Shown piece by piece: positions 26,082 through 34,282 of a stretch of DNA of 64,000 nucleotides (within the stretch, counting starts at the first letter, position 1; each line of letters opens with the position of its first letter). Below the pieces are notes generated by a model, which did no database searches, was not told the DNA's origin, and saw only the letters and a list, made by a program, of their open reading frames with translations. The stretch is from Pelagibacteraceae bacterium AG-426-G02. Lineage in GTDB: Bacteria; Pseudomonadota; Alphaproteobacteria; Pelagibacterales; Pelagibacteraceae. The position numbers and the translations under genes are program-made. The DNA lies in NCBI GenBank assembly GCA_003213155.1, contig QCNQ01000002.1, forward strand, positions 1-64,000, given 5' to 3'.

Positions 26082-27079
26082 TAATTTTTTATAGTTTTAA
26101 CTAAATAATCCATCATACTTGGATCTGTTTCGGGTAATATTCCATGACCTAAATTAAATATATATGGATGATCTTTAAAAATATCCAGATACTTGATTGC
26201 TTCTTTTTTAAGATTATCTTTATCGGTGAGCAAAACTTTTGGATCCATGCCACCTTGCACAGGAATTTTTATCTCTTTTTCAATTTTTATTGGATCAACT
26301 TCATAATCTATACAAATTGCATCTGGTTTTACAATTTCACAATATTTTTTGTAATTCTTTATACCTCGTGGAAAGCAAATCACTGGAACATTTAAAGATT
26401 TAGTAAATTCAACTAGAGAACATGTTGGATTATAGATATAAAAATCATAATCCTTATCTTCTAATAGTCCTGCCCAACTATCAAAAATTTGTATAATATC
26501 TGCACCATTATCAATTTGATTTTTAATATGAATTTTTAAAAATTTATCTATTATTTTTAAAGTTTTTTCAATTAGTGAAAAATCTTTAAAAAAATTTTCT
26601 TTGAGCTTTATTTTTGGAGATTGTTTATTTAGAATATAAACAAGTAATGTCCAAGGAGCTCCAACAAAACCTATAGTAGACTTGTTTTCTGTTAAATTGT
26701 TATTTCTCACCAAATTTATAGCTTTATAAACAGGATCAACTCTTTCAATAAAATCATTTTCAGTAATTTCAAATGATTGATCAAGGTTTAAATCACCAAG
26801 GATGGGTCCAATATTTTTTTTAAATTCTACTTTTTGTTTCAAACCGTAAGGTAAGATTAATATATCAGAAAAGATTATGGCTGCATCTAAATCAAATCTT
26901 TTAAGAGGTTGTAAGGTTATTTCAGCTGATAAACTAGGATTTAAACATAGTTTAATGAAATCAGTATTTTTTTTTCTAATTTCTCTAAACTCTGGCAGAT
27001 ATCTTCCGGCTTGCCTCATAATCCATATGGGATTTAAATCTGTTTTTTTGTCTTTAATAACTTTCTTGATGTTAGACAT
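26078..27079 (-). CDS. hemE: uroporphyrinogen decarboxylase
   Basis: Decarboxylates uroporphyrinogen III four times to coproporphyrinogen III. At 333 residues it shows the N-terminal signature PIWIMRQAGRYLPEFREIR with the substrate-binding Arg residues, the FSDILILPYGL segment with an Asp near the active site, and GFVGAPWTLLVYIL and NLGHGILPETDP later. It is the first gene of the minus-strand run and directly borders the candidate origin gap. In Caulobacter and Rickettsia hemE also flanks the origin. Confidence 0.97.
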   Translation of the reverse strand: MSNIKKVIKDKKTDLNPIWIMRQAGRYLPEFREIRKKNTDFIKLCLNPSLSAEITLQPLKRFDLDAAIIFSDILILPYGLKQKVEFKKNIGPILGDLNLDQSFEITENDFIERVDPVYKAINLVRNNNLTENKSTIGFVGAPWTLLVYILNKQSPKIKLKENFFKDFSLIEKTLKIIDKFLKIHIKNQIDNGADIIQIFDSWAGLLEDKDYDFYIYNPTCSLVEFTKSLNVPVICFPRGIKNYKKYCEIVKPDAICIDYEVDPIKIEKEIKIPVQGGMDPKVLLTDKDNLKKEAIKYLDIFKDHPYIFNLGHGILPETDPSMMDYLVKTIKNY

Positions 27080-27361
27080 ATTAATAATTAAGTTTATTTA
27101 ATATTATTTGTAGTATGAGCTGTGAAATATGTGGATTAAATTTAATATACATTTTATAAACCAGTTATTAACATTTAAATGTAATTTTTTGATATATATA
27201 TAAGTAATATTGAAGCTTATTACCAATATTTCAATTTAATGATAAACTTTATACAGATGTTTAATAATGTTAATAAAAGCTATGTTTTACAGCATAAATT
27301 TTAAATTTATAAAATTAACTAACTTTGTCTAAATAAAACAAAAACTATTAACACTTTATAC
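27080..27361. other. candidate chromosomal replication origin (oriC)
   Basis: A 282-base AT-rich gap with no gene. To the left a run of genes points left, to the right genes point right, so replication forks leaving here would be co-directional with transcription. The neighbours hemE and ppsR-maf-aroE-coaE-dnaQ match origin-flanking genes of other alphaproteobacteria, and the parS site and parAB are within 9 kb. Matches to the DnaA box TTATNCACA, one mismatch each, are TGTGGATTA at 27130-27138 (reverse), TTATTAACA at 27165-27173 and TTATACAGA at 27249-27257. The AT-only stretches around 27181-27200 and 27300-27320 could be an unwinding element. Promoters for hemE and ppsR must also lie here but none is clear. 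Confidence 0.6.
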
Positions 27362-28186
27362 ATGAGTAATATTTATCAGATTTATCTAATATCAGATTCT
27401 ACGGGTGAAACGTTAGATAGAATTTTCACTGCAATTAAAGCTCAATTTAAAAATATAGATTACAAAATACATACTTATTCCTTTACAAGAACTGAAAATC
27501 AAATTTTAAAAATTTTATCTAATGCTAAAGAAAATCAAAACTCTATCATTTTATATTCAATCGTAGATAGTAGCCTTGCAAAATATCTTGCAAGGAATAG
27601 CGAAGAAAAGAAAATTCCTTGTTTTGGTGTTCTTGGAGATTTAATTTTAAGCTTTTCAAAGTTGCTTAACCAAAAAGCATCTCACCAACCTAGTGGTCAA
27701 TACACTCTCAATGATGAGTATTATAAAAGGATAGAAGCAATTCAATTTACAATGAATCATGATGATGGAAATTTAGTAAAAGATATTAAAAAATCGGATA
27801 TTATTTTATTGGGGGTTAGTAGGACCAGCAAAACACCAACCTCGATTTATCTAGCAAACAAAGGATTTAAGATATCTAATATCCCTTTGGTAAATGAAAA
27901 TTCTATTCCTGAGACTTTAAAAGAAAATCCAAACCTTACTTGTATTGTTGGATTAAGCACAGAAGCAGAAAGGTTAGCTGATATAAGGAAAAATCGAATG
28001 AATTCATTAAAAGAGAGTCAAAATAAATCTTATACAGATCTATCTAAAATTAAAAAAGAAGTTGAGGATGCTAAAAATACTTTTAAAAAATATAAATGGC
28101 CAATTATAGATGTTACTAGAAAATCGGTAGAAGAAACTGCTGCCTCAATTATAAAGATATACGAAATATATAAAAATAATGGTTAA
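27362..28186 (+). CDS. ppsR: PEP synthase / pyruvate phosphate dikinase regulatory protein (DUF299)
   Basis: Bifunctional kinase and pyrophosphorylase that switches pyruvate phosphate dikinase or PEP synthase off and on by threonine phosphorylation. At 274 residues it shows the opening YLISDSTGETLDRI and the P-loop-like GVSRTSKTPTSIYLANKGFK (about residues 155-175), both family hallmarks. The target enzyme gene is not in the window. It is the first plus-strand gene right of the candidate origin and overlaps the next gene by eight bases. Confidence 0.95.
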   Translation: MSNIYQIYLISDSTGETLDRIFTAIKAQFKNIDYKIHTYSFTRTENQILKILSNAKENQNSIILYSIVDSSLAKYLARNSEEKKIPCFGVLGDLILSFSKLLNQKASHQPSGQYTLNDEYYKRIEAIQFTMNHDDGNLVKDIKKSDIILLGVSRTSKTPTSIYLANKGFKISNIPLVNENSIPETLKENPNLTCIVGLSTEAERLADIRKNRMNSLKESQNKSYTDLSKIKKEVEDAKNTFKKYKWPIIDVTRKSVEETAASIIKIYEIYKNNG

Positions 28187-28763
28187 AATTATACTTGCCT
28201 CAAAAAGCAAAGTAAGAAAGCAAATTTTGGATGATAACAATATATCCACAGAGGTACAAAACTCTAATTTAGATGAAGATATTGTTAAAGAAAGTTTAAT
28301 TAAAGAAAAAGCATCTCCAGAATTAATATCGAAAAATTTAGCTGAATTAAAAGCAAACAAGGTTAGTCAAAAAAACCAAGGTTTTTTAGTTATAGGTGCT
28401 GATAGCGTAATAGATTTAGATGGTGAATTAATATCTAAACCTATAAACAGAGACCAAGCTTTAGAAATTTTAAAAAAGCTTAATGGAAAAAAACACAATC
28501 TCATTAGTTCAGTTTGTATCTCTCAAAATGGTGCCATGATTTGGAATTACACTGACAAAGCAACTTTAACAATGAAACAATTTAGTTTAGATGAGCTTAA
28601 AAGTTATTTGTCAAAAATTACAGATGAAGCCCTATACGCTTACAACGTTTATCAAATTGAGGGAGAGGGTAGGAAATTATTCTTAAATATAGAAGGTGAC
28701 GAAGATACTATTATGGGTTTACCAATTAAAAAAATAAAACATTATTTAAGCAATTACGAATGA
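28179..28763 (+). CDS. maf: Maf-family nucleoside triphosphate pyrophosphatase
   Basis: Hydrolyses non-canonical or modified nucleoside triphosphates to monophosphates, cleaning the nucleotide pool. At 194 residues it has the N-terminal ILASKSKVRKQIL (the SxSxxRxxxL motif), the central ADSVIDLDGELISKP with catalytic Asp, and YNVYQIEGEGRKLFLNIEGD near the C-terminus. It overlaps ppsR by eight bases and aroE by four bases, so the genes are tightly coupled. Confidence 0.95.
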   Translation: MVKIILASKSKVRKQILDDNNISTEVQNSNLDEDIVKESLIKEKASPELISKNLAELKANKVSQKNQGFLVIGADSVIDLDGELISKPINRDQALEILKKLNGKKHNLISSVCISQNGAMIWNYTDKATLTMKQFSLDELKSYLSKITDEALYAYNVYQIEGEGRKLFLNIEGDEDTIMGLPIKKIKHYLSNYE

Positions 28764-29554
28764 AAAAATATTTAGTAATAGGAAATCCAATTGATCATTC
28801 TTTGTCTCCTAAACTCCAAAACTGGTGGTTAAAAGAAAATAATATTGATGCTACATATGACAAAATTAAACTCGAGGTTCATGAAATCAAAAATTTCATT
28901 CAAGAAATTAAGGAACAAAAAATAGCTGGTTGTAATGTAACTGTCCCTTTCAAAAAAACAGTTATTCCTTTTTTAGATAGATTGAGCCCAGAAGCAGAAC
29001 AAACCCAATCAGTAAACACCATTACTTATCATAATGGTGATTTAGTCGGGCATAATACAGACATAGCTGGTTTTGATAGTGCGATTAAAAAGTTAGATTT
29101 TAATCTAGAGGGCAAGAAAGTTTTGATTCTGGGGGCTGGTGGTGTAGTGCCATCAATAATTTTTGCATTACAAAAGATGAATGTTCAAGAGATAACAATT
29201 AGTAACAGGACCAAAGAGAAGGCAGAAAATTTGAGAATTTTATTTAATAATATTAAAATTTTAGAATGGGGAGATTTAACTGATTTTCATATCGTAATAA
29301 ATGCCACAAGCCTTGGCTTAAATAATGAAACGATAGATTTAGATTTCTCAAGTTTAGGACAGGATAAATTATTTTACGACGTGATTTATAATCCTCATGA
29401 AACTCATTTTTTGAAAATGGGAAAACAATTAGGACACAAAATAGAAAATGGGAAAACCATGTTTATCTACCAGGCTTTAGAAGCATTTAAATTATGGCAC
29501 AAGATAGAGCCAAAAGTTAATAAAGACACATTTAAACTTTTAGACAATGATTAG
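28760..29554 (+). CDS. aroE: shikimate dehydrogenase
   Basis: NADP-dependent reduction of 3-dehydroshikimate to shikimate in aromatic amino-acid synthesis. The 264-residue protein opens with VIGNPIDHSLSPKLQNWWL, the substrate-binding Ser motif, then GCNVTVPFKKTV with the catalytic Lys, the glycine-rich VLILGAGGVVPSII and NRTKEKA for NADP. It lies within the origin-proximal ppsR-maf-aroE-coaE-dnaQ set, overlapping maf by four bases and coaE by eight. Confidence 0.97.
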   Translation: MKKYLVIGNPIDHSLSPKLQNWWLKENNIDATYDKIKLEVHEIKNFIQEIKEQKIAGCNVTVPFKKTVIPFLDRLSPEAEQTQSVNTITYHNGDLVGHNTDIAGFDSAIKKLDFNLEGKKVLILGAGGVVPSIIFALQKMNVQEITISNRTKEKAENLRILFNNIKILEWGDLTDFHIVINATSLGLNNETIDLDFSSLGQDKLFYDVIYNPHETHFLKMGKQLGHKIENGKTMFIYQALEAFKLWHKIEPKVNKDTFKLLDND

Positions 29555-30116
29555 AATTGGAATTTTAGGAGATATAGGATCTGGAAAAAGCTATGTAGCT
29601 AAGTCATTTGGTTATCCAGTATTCAATGCTGATAGTGAAGTTGGAAAATTATATAAAAAAAATAGAAAAATTTTTATTAAACTTAATAAGTCTTTACCCA
29701 AACATATCACTCAATTCCCGATAAAAAAACAAGAGATAACAAAGACGATATTGGCAAATAAAAATAATTTAAGAAAAATTATTAAAATCATTCATCCAGA
29801 AATAAGAAAGAAGATGAATATTTTTTTAAAGAAAAATAAAAAAAGAAAATTAATTATTTTAGATATCCCTTTATTGCTTGAAAATAAAATTAATAAAAGA
29901 AAAGATATCTTGATATTTATACAATCTAATAGATCCGAGATTCTTAAAAGATTGAAAAAAAGGCAAAATTTTAATTTAAAAATTGTGAATATATTCAGAA
30001 AAATACAACTACCACTTGATTATAAAAAAAAGAAATCAAAATTTATTATAAAAAATAACTTTACAAATAGATTTATAAAAAAACAGATAAAATATATTCT
30101 AAAGCAAATACATTAA
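29547..30116 (+). CDS. coaE: dephospho-CoA kinase
   Basis: Phosphorylates the ribose 3'-hydroxyl of dephospho-CoA, the last step of coenzyme A synthesis. At 189 residues the Walker A is GILGDIGSGKSYVAK near the N-terminus, followed by FNADSEVGKLY, the IHPEIRKKM helix and LIILDIPLLLENK. The C-terminus is strongly Lys-rich. The gene overlaps aroE by eight bases and joins dnaQ directly. Confidence 0.95.
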   Translation: MIRIGILGDIGSGKSYVAKSFGYPVFNADSEVGKLYKKNRKIFIKLNKSLPKHITQFPIKKQEITKTILANKNNLRKIIKIIHPEIRKKMNIFLKKNKKRKLIILDIPLLLENKINKRKDILIFIQSNRSEILKRLKKRQNFNLKIVNIFRKIQLPLDYKKKKSKFIIKNNFTNRFIKKQIKYILKQIH

Positions 30117-30779
30117 ATGAAGGAAGTAATTTTAGATACAGAAACAACAGGATTGTCTGTTAAAGAAGGTCACCGAATAGTTGAGATTGGATGTATTGAA
30201 ATGGAAAATTTCATTCCTACAAATAATAATTTCCATTGTTATTTAAATCCTGAGAGAAAAGTTTCTGAAAAAGCCTTAGAAACTCATGGATATACGGATG
30301 AATTCTTGTCTGATAAAAAAAAATTTAAAGAAATAGCAGATGATTTTTTATTTTATATAAAAGGAAAAAAACTAATTATTCATAATGCTGAATTCGATCT
30401 ATCACACTTAAACAATGAGCTGAAAATAGCAGGTAAAGATTTAATTAATAATGAAATTGTAGATACTGTCATTTTAGCTAGAGATAAATTTCCAGGATCA
30501 TCTAATAGCTTAGATGCTCTTTGTAAAAGATATAGAATAGATAACTCTAAAAGAGAAAAACATACAGCGTTAATTGATTGTGATTTATTATCAAAAGTTT
30601 ATATAAATTTGATAGATCAGAAGGAACCAAAATTAGATTTTAGTAATGAAGCCAATGATAATAATAAAAAGTTAAAAACGAATATTTCGTATTTTAAAAA
30701 AGTTATTAAACCAAGTGAGAAAGAAAAAAGAAATCACAAAGAATATTTAAAAACTAATTTAAAAAAAAATTTTTTTTAA
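30117..30779 (+). CDS. dnaQ: DNA polymerase III epsilon subunit (3'-5' proofreading exonuclease)
   Basis: Proofreading exonuclease of the replicative polymerase. At 220 residues, the ExoI motif reads VILDTETTGLSV with the metal-binding Asp and Glu, ExoII is in LIIHNAEFDLSHLNNEL, and ExoIII epsilon is in REKHTALIDCDLLSKVY with the catalytic His and Asp. The C-terminus is a Lys/Asn-rich tail that would hold the polymerase-binding part. It starts directly after coaE and ends in a four-base convergent overlap with secB. Confidence 0.96.
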   Translation: MKEVILDTETTGLSVKEGHRIVEIGCIEMENFIPTNNNFHCYLNPERKVSEKALETHGYTDEFLSDKKKFKEIADDFLFYIKGKKLIIHNAEFDLSHLNNELKIAGKDLINNEIVDTVILARDKFPGSSNSLDALCKRYRIDNSKREKHTALIDCDLLSKVYINLIDQKEPKLDFSNEANDNNKKLKTNISYFKKVIKPSEKEKRNHKEYLKTNLKKNFF

Positions 30780-31198
30780 TTAAATTTTTTATTGTAAAGT
30801 TCTTCAAAATCAACTTTTTTTTCAAATTTAATATTTGGATAACCTGAAGTATGCAAAAGATTGAGTAATGCTTTTTCTATATCAGGATATATTTCTCTTT
30901 GGACATCGCATAAAATTATTTTTTGAAGAACTTTCTTATCTCTGATTTCTTTATTTAATTTTATTACAGAAGTGTATGTCATTTCAAAATGAGATTTTTT
31001 TTTGCTTTCAGTATTATCATGGAACTTTAACATGGTGTTGATTTCAATAAATTGTGCCTTCAAAGGTTTTGAGTTAATTTCTATATTTAGTTGATATTTT
31101 GAAATAAAGTCTTTCACATACAAGTAGGTCTCAACGTTGGGTGTTTCACCAGATATATCTTTTATAAACTTACTCATAATTTTATAATTTTCGCTCAT
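30776..31198 (-). CDS. secB: protein-export chaperone SecB
   Basis: Tetrameric chaperone that keeps preproteins unfolded and delivers them to SecA. The body has the SecB beta-sheet pattern: YKIMSKFIKDISGETPNVET, INSKPLKAQFIEINTMLKF, FEMTYTSVIKL, and KIILCDVQREIYPDIEKALLNL, with a conserved C-terminal region. The open frame extends to 31225, but Met at 31198 (MSENYK) is preferred because it reduces the overlap with the end of fxsA and gives the usual length of about 140 residues. It follows fxsA in the same direction and is convergent to dnaQ. Confidence 0.93.
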   Translation of the reverse strand: MSENYKIMSKFIKDISGETPNVETYLYVKDFISKYQLNIEINSKPLKAQFIEINTMLKFHDNTESKKKSHFEMTYTSVIKLNKEIRDKKVLQKIILCDVQREIYPDIEKALLNLLHTSGYPNIKFEKKVDFEELYNKKFN

Positions 31199-31607
31199 CA
31201 TCTTCCTCAATATCTTCAAACTCACCTTCTATATATGGTTTTTTTATTTTTGTCTCACTCTCAAAATTCTTTGAAATTTTGCTGAAAAATAATTTTCTTG
31301 TTAAAGGAAATATTAAAAGAAATCCAATTAGATCAGTCGCAAAACCTGGAATTATCAAAAGAAGTGCAGCAAATGCTATAGCTGCTCCTGATATTATTTC
31401 ATATGCAGGTAATTCATTTTTTATTAATTGTGAAAAACCAGATTTAAGAGTATTTAGTCCCTCATATCTTGCATAAAAAACACCAATTACAGCTGTTGAT
31501 ATTATTAACGATATAGTCATAAATGCTCCAATTTGACTACCAATCTTTATAAACAGATAAATTTCTAAAATTGGCACTAAGATTAAGGCAATTAAAGCTG
31601 AGTTCAT
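31182..31607 (-). CDS. fxsA: FxsA family membrane protein
   Basis: A 141-residue integral membrane protein of the FxsA family, known in E. coli for suppressing phage T7 exclusion by the F plasmid when overproduced; its normal cell role is unclear. Hydrophobic segments include LIALILVPILEIYLFIKIGSQIG, MTISLIISTAVIGVFYAR and FAALLLIIPGFATDLIGFLLIFP, with the family pattern PGFxTDxIGxLL. The C-terminus is acidic. Its 3' end overlaps the start region of secB, a gene order conserved in alphaproteobacteria. Confidence 0.93.
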   Translation of the reverse strand: MNSALIALILVPILEIYLFIKIGSQIGAFMTISLIISTAVIGVFYARYEGLNTLKSGFSQLIKNELPAYEIISGAAIAFAALLLIIPGFATDLIGFLLIFPLTRKLFFSKISKNFESETKIKKPYIEGEFEDIEEDDERKL

Positions 31608-31664
31608 TTGTCTTTAATCTAATTGTTAGTTGAAATTATTCAACATAGTAATTAAATTATCTTT

Positions 31665-32261
31665 ATGAATTATAGTTTTGAATACATTGATATTATTTTG
31701 CTAGCAATGATTGCGGGATTTATTTTTTTAAGATTGAGGGGAATCTTGGGAAAAAGAACTGGTTTTGAGGGAAAGAATCCTCAGCAATTTCAAGATATTT
31801 TAAAGGAAGTTCATCAAAAAGGTAATCCTAAACAAAAAGAAGATTTTGATGAAAAAGCTCAAGGTGAATTTCTAAAAGGAGCAAAAATTGCATATGAAAC
31901 AATTATTACAGATTTCAGCGATAATGATAATAAACTAATAGCAAGCAAACCTTTACTGAGTAAACAAATTTATGATGAATTTAATAAAGCTCTCAAGGAC
32001 AGAAGCAACAGAGGTCATTATGCTGAAATTACTTTTATTGGTATTAAATCAGCAGATATTAAAGAACATAAAAAAATTGATAAAGCTCTTCAAGTCACTG
32101 TAGATTTTGTGAGTGAAATTATTACCTGTATTAGAGATAAAGAGAAAAAAATTGTTTCAGGAAGTCCTGATAAAATTAAAACAATTTATGATACCTGGAC
32201 ATTTTCTAGAGATATGAGATCAAATAACCCGAACTGGTTGTTGATAAATACTCTAAACTAA
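31665..32261 (+). CDS. Tim44/TimA-family membrane adaptor protein
   Basis: A 198-residue protein with an N-terminal membrane helix (YIDIILLAMIAGFIFLRLRGILGKRTG) followed by a Tim44-like domain with FLKGAKIAYETIITDFS, ISKPLLSKQIYDEFNKAL and ITFIGIKSADIKEH-like strands. Tim44 of mitochondria tethers Hsp70 to the import channel; the bacterial relatives (TimA) are inner-membrane proteins of less certain role. It is divergent from fxsA and directly precedes the Smr-domain gene. The mltA gene that often lies between these two in relatives is not seen. Confidence 0.9.
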   Translation: MNYSFEYIDIILLAMIAGFIFLRLRGILGKRTGFEGKNPQQFQDILKEVHQKGNPKQKEDFDEKAQGEFLKGAKIAYETIITDFSDNDNKLIASKPLLSKQIYDEFNKALKDRSNRGHYAEITFIGIKSADIKEHKKIDKALQVTVDFVSEIITCIRDKEKKIVSGSPDKIKTIYDTWTFSRDMRSNNPNWLLINTLN

Positions 32262-32681
32262 GTGAATAATAAAATTTCAGAAAAAGATAAAAAAAATTGG
32301 GAAGATTTTTTATCGAATGATGAGAAATTACCTAATAAAGATGCTTTTGAATTTGAGAAAAAAGCTGAGAAAACTAGATCATTGGATTTACATGGAAAAG
32401 CTCTTGATGAAGCAAATCAAATTATTGAAGATTTTATTAAACAATCTTATCAGGATAAAATTCGTAAATTGAGAATTATTACTGGTAAGGGTCTTCACTC
32501 GAATAATGAAAAAGATCCATATGTATCCAAGAATTTAGGAATTTTGAAATACTCAATTCCAGAATTTTTGAAAAACAATCCAGAATTAATGAAAATTATT
32601 TTAAAGATTAAAGAGGCAGATATTAAGGATGGTGGAAGTGGGGCTTTTTATATTTTTTTAAAAAAAAACAAATCTTTTTAA
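32262..32681 (+). CDS. Smr domain-containing protein
   Basis: A 139-residue protein that starts with GTG directly after the Tim44-like stop codon. The Smr domain reads RSLDLHGKALDEANQIIEDFI, then KLRIITGKGLHSN and DGGSGAFYIFLKK. Smr domains are DNA or RNA endonucleases in some families (MutS2) and RNA-binding in others; which applies here is unknown. The N-terminal 40 residues are charged and probably disordered. It is the last plus-strand gene before the second accessory block. Confidence 0.92.
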   Translation: MNNKISEKDKKNWEDFLSNDEKLPNKDAFEFEKKAEKTRSLDLHGKALDEANQIIEDFIKQSYQDKIRKLRIITGKGLHSNNEKDPYVSKNLGILKYSIPEFLKNNPELMKIILKIKEADIKDGGSGAFYIFLKKNKSF

Positions 32682-32688
32682 AGGAATT

Positions 32689-33387
32689 CTATAACTTTTT
32701 TTTATCCATAATAAAAAAATTCAAAAGAGGATAATATTTTCTTTTTAAAAAGTGTAAAATTTTAGATAATAAGATATTCCATAAAATTTTCTTTTTTCGG
32801 AATAGATAATCGAAATTATTATGATCATAACCAAAACCACAATAAGAATATCCTTTTTTTGTTAAATGTTTGATCACATTTTTTTTTTCAGAATTGTTGA
32901 GATGAAGATGCTCAATAGAAATATTTTTGATTTGATATTTTTCAAAATTGATTGACATTATGGTTTCGTAATCCAATCCTTCAATGTCGATACTTAAATA
33001 GTCAATATGATTACCCAAGTATTTTTCAAAAAAGTTGTTGATTGACATGCTTTTAATAGTGAAACTTTTAATTTTAGATTTTGGGTAATGTTTTTTTACA
33101 TGATTTAAGTCTGAAGAACATACTTGATAATGTGGAGCATCATCTTCAGTATAATACAATGTTAATTGACTTGATATATTTTGGGAAATTGCAATATTTA
33201 CGATTTCTACATTTTTAAAATCTTTATAACAAAAATTTAATTTATCAATGTTAAGAGGATTTGCCTCAACAGCAAAAATTTTACTATCTGAGTTATATCT
33301 TTTTTTTATAAATTCAGTAAAACCACATCTAAAGTGAGCTCCTTCATCTTTATCACCAGCCCCAGCTCCTAAATGTACATAGATCAT
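32689..33387 (-). CDS. FkbM-family methyltransferase
   Basis: A 232-residue methyltransferase of the FkbM type, which usually O-methylates sugars or polyketides and is common in surface-glycan loci. The SAM site is recognised in VHLGAGAGDKDEGAHFRCGF, the acidic SAM-ribose region in FAVEANPLNIDKLNF, and the late FkbM motif in IDYLSIDIEGLDYETI. It lies between the Smr and sulfotransferase genes, divergent from the latter, and appears to be accessory cargo. The substrate cannot be inferred. Confidence 0.85.
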   Translation of the reverse strand: MIYVHLGAGAGDKDEGAHFRCGFTEFIKKRYNSDSKIFAVEANPLNIDKLNFCYKDFKNVEIVNIAISQNISSQLTLYYTEDDAPHYQVCSSDLNHVKKHYPKSKIKSFTIKSMSINNFFEKYLGNHIDYLSIDIEGLDYETIMSINFEKYQIKNISIEHLHLNNSEKKNVIKHLTKKGYSYCGFGYDHNNFDYLFRKKKILWNILLSKILHFLKRKYYPLLNFFIMDKKKL

Positions 33388-33438
33388 AAAAAAAATATAA
33401 TATATATTTTATATTTCTAACATACAATGAATTGAAAA

Positions 33439-34275
33439 ATGATAGTTTGGTTAGCCTCATATCCTAAAAGTGGAAATACATTTGTAAGATCTTTATTATG
33501 TTCGTACATTTTTTCTGAAAATGGGAATTTTAGTTTTGAATTATTAAAAAATATAAAACAATTTCCAGATAAAACATTATTTAAACAAATAGGTGTTGAT
33601 ATAAATAGTGAAGAGGAAATGTATAAAAATTATATTAATACTCAAAAAATATTCAATAAAAAGGATACTATTAGATTTTTAAAAACACATAGTTGTTTTG
33701 TGAATACTAAAAAATTTCAATTTACTGATCGACACAATACGCTTGGAGTAATTTATATTGTAAGAGATCCTAGGAATATAGTCACCTCCCATTCTCACCA
33801 TTTTCAGAAAACCCCTCAGGAGTCTTTTGAGAATTTATTATCACACCAAGTTCTTCCTAAAGATCATAAACATTGTACAACTTATCTAGGATCATGGAAA
33901 TATCACTACAACTCGTGGAAAGTTTTTAGAAGATTCAATAAATATTTGTTGGTAAGATATGAAGATTTAATAAATGATACAGAAAAAACTTTTCTAAATA
34001 TTTTAAAATTTATTGCACATCTTGGTCGTGTAAAATTTACGTACGATAAACAAAAATTTGAAAATAGTATAAAAACAACAGGATTTGAAAATATGCAAAA
34101 ACTGGAAGCCACAGGTAATTTTGTTGAGTCCAAAAAAGATAAAAAAACTGGAGAGAATATAAAGTTTTTCAATATGGGGGTTAAAAACGATTGGAAAAAA
34201 CTTTTAGATAATAATATCAAAGAAAATTTAGAGAAAGAATTAGGTGATGAAATGAAAGAGCTTAATTATCTTTAA
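33439..34275 (+). CDS. PAPS-dependent sulfotransferase domain protein
   Basis: A 278-residue protein of the Sulfotransfer_1 type. The 5'-phosphosulfate motif is YPKSGNTFVRSLL (residues 8-20) and the 3'-phosphate motif is IYIVRDPRNIVTSHSHH, both close to the family consensus. A possible catalytic His lies in the KTHSCF segment. It is unlike the 3894-4931 sulfotransferase, so the window holds two types. It is divergent from an FkbM methyltransferase and convergent with hslU, in a small block between housekeeping genes. The acceptor is unknown. Confidence 0.9.
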   Translation: MIVWLASYPKSGNTFVRSLLCSYIFSENGNFSFELLKNIKQFPDKTLFKQIGVDINSEEEMYKNYINTQKIFNKKDTIRFLKTHSCFVNTKKFQFTDRHNTLGVIYIVRDPRNIVTSHSHHFQKTPQESFENLLSHQVLPKDHKHCTTYLGSWKYHYNSWKVFRRFNKYLLVRYEDLINDTEKTFLNILKFIAHLGRVKFTYDKQKFENSIKTTGFENMQKLEATGNFVESKKDKKTGENIKFFNMGVKNDWKKLLDNNIKENLEKELGDEMKELNYL

Positions 34276-34282
34276 TATCCTT

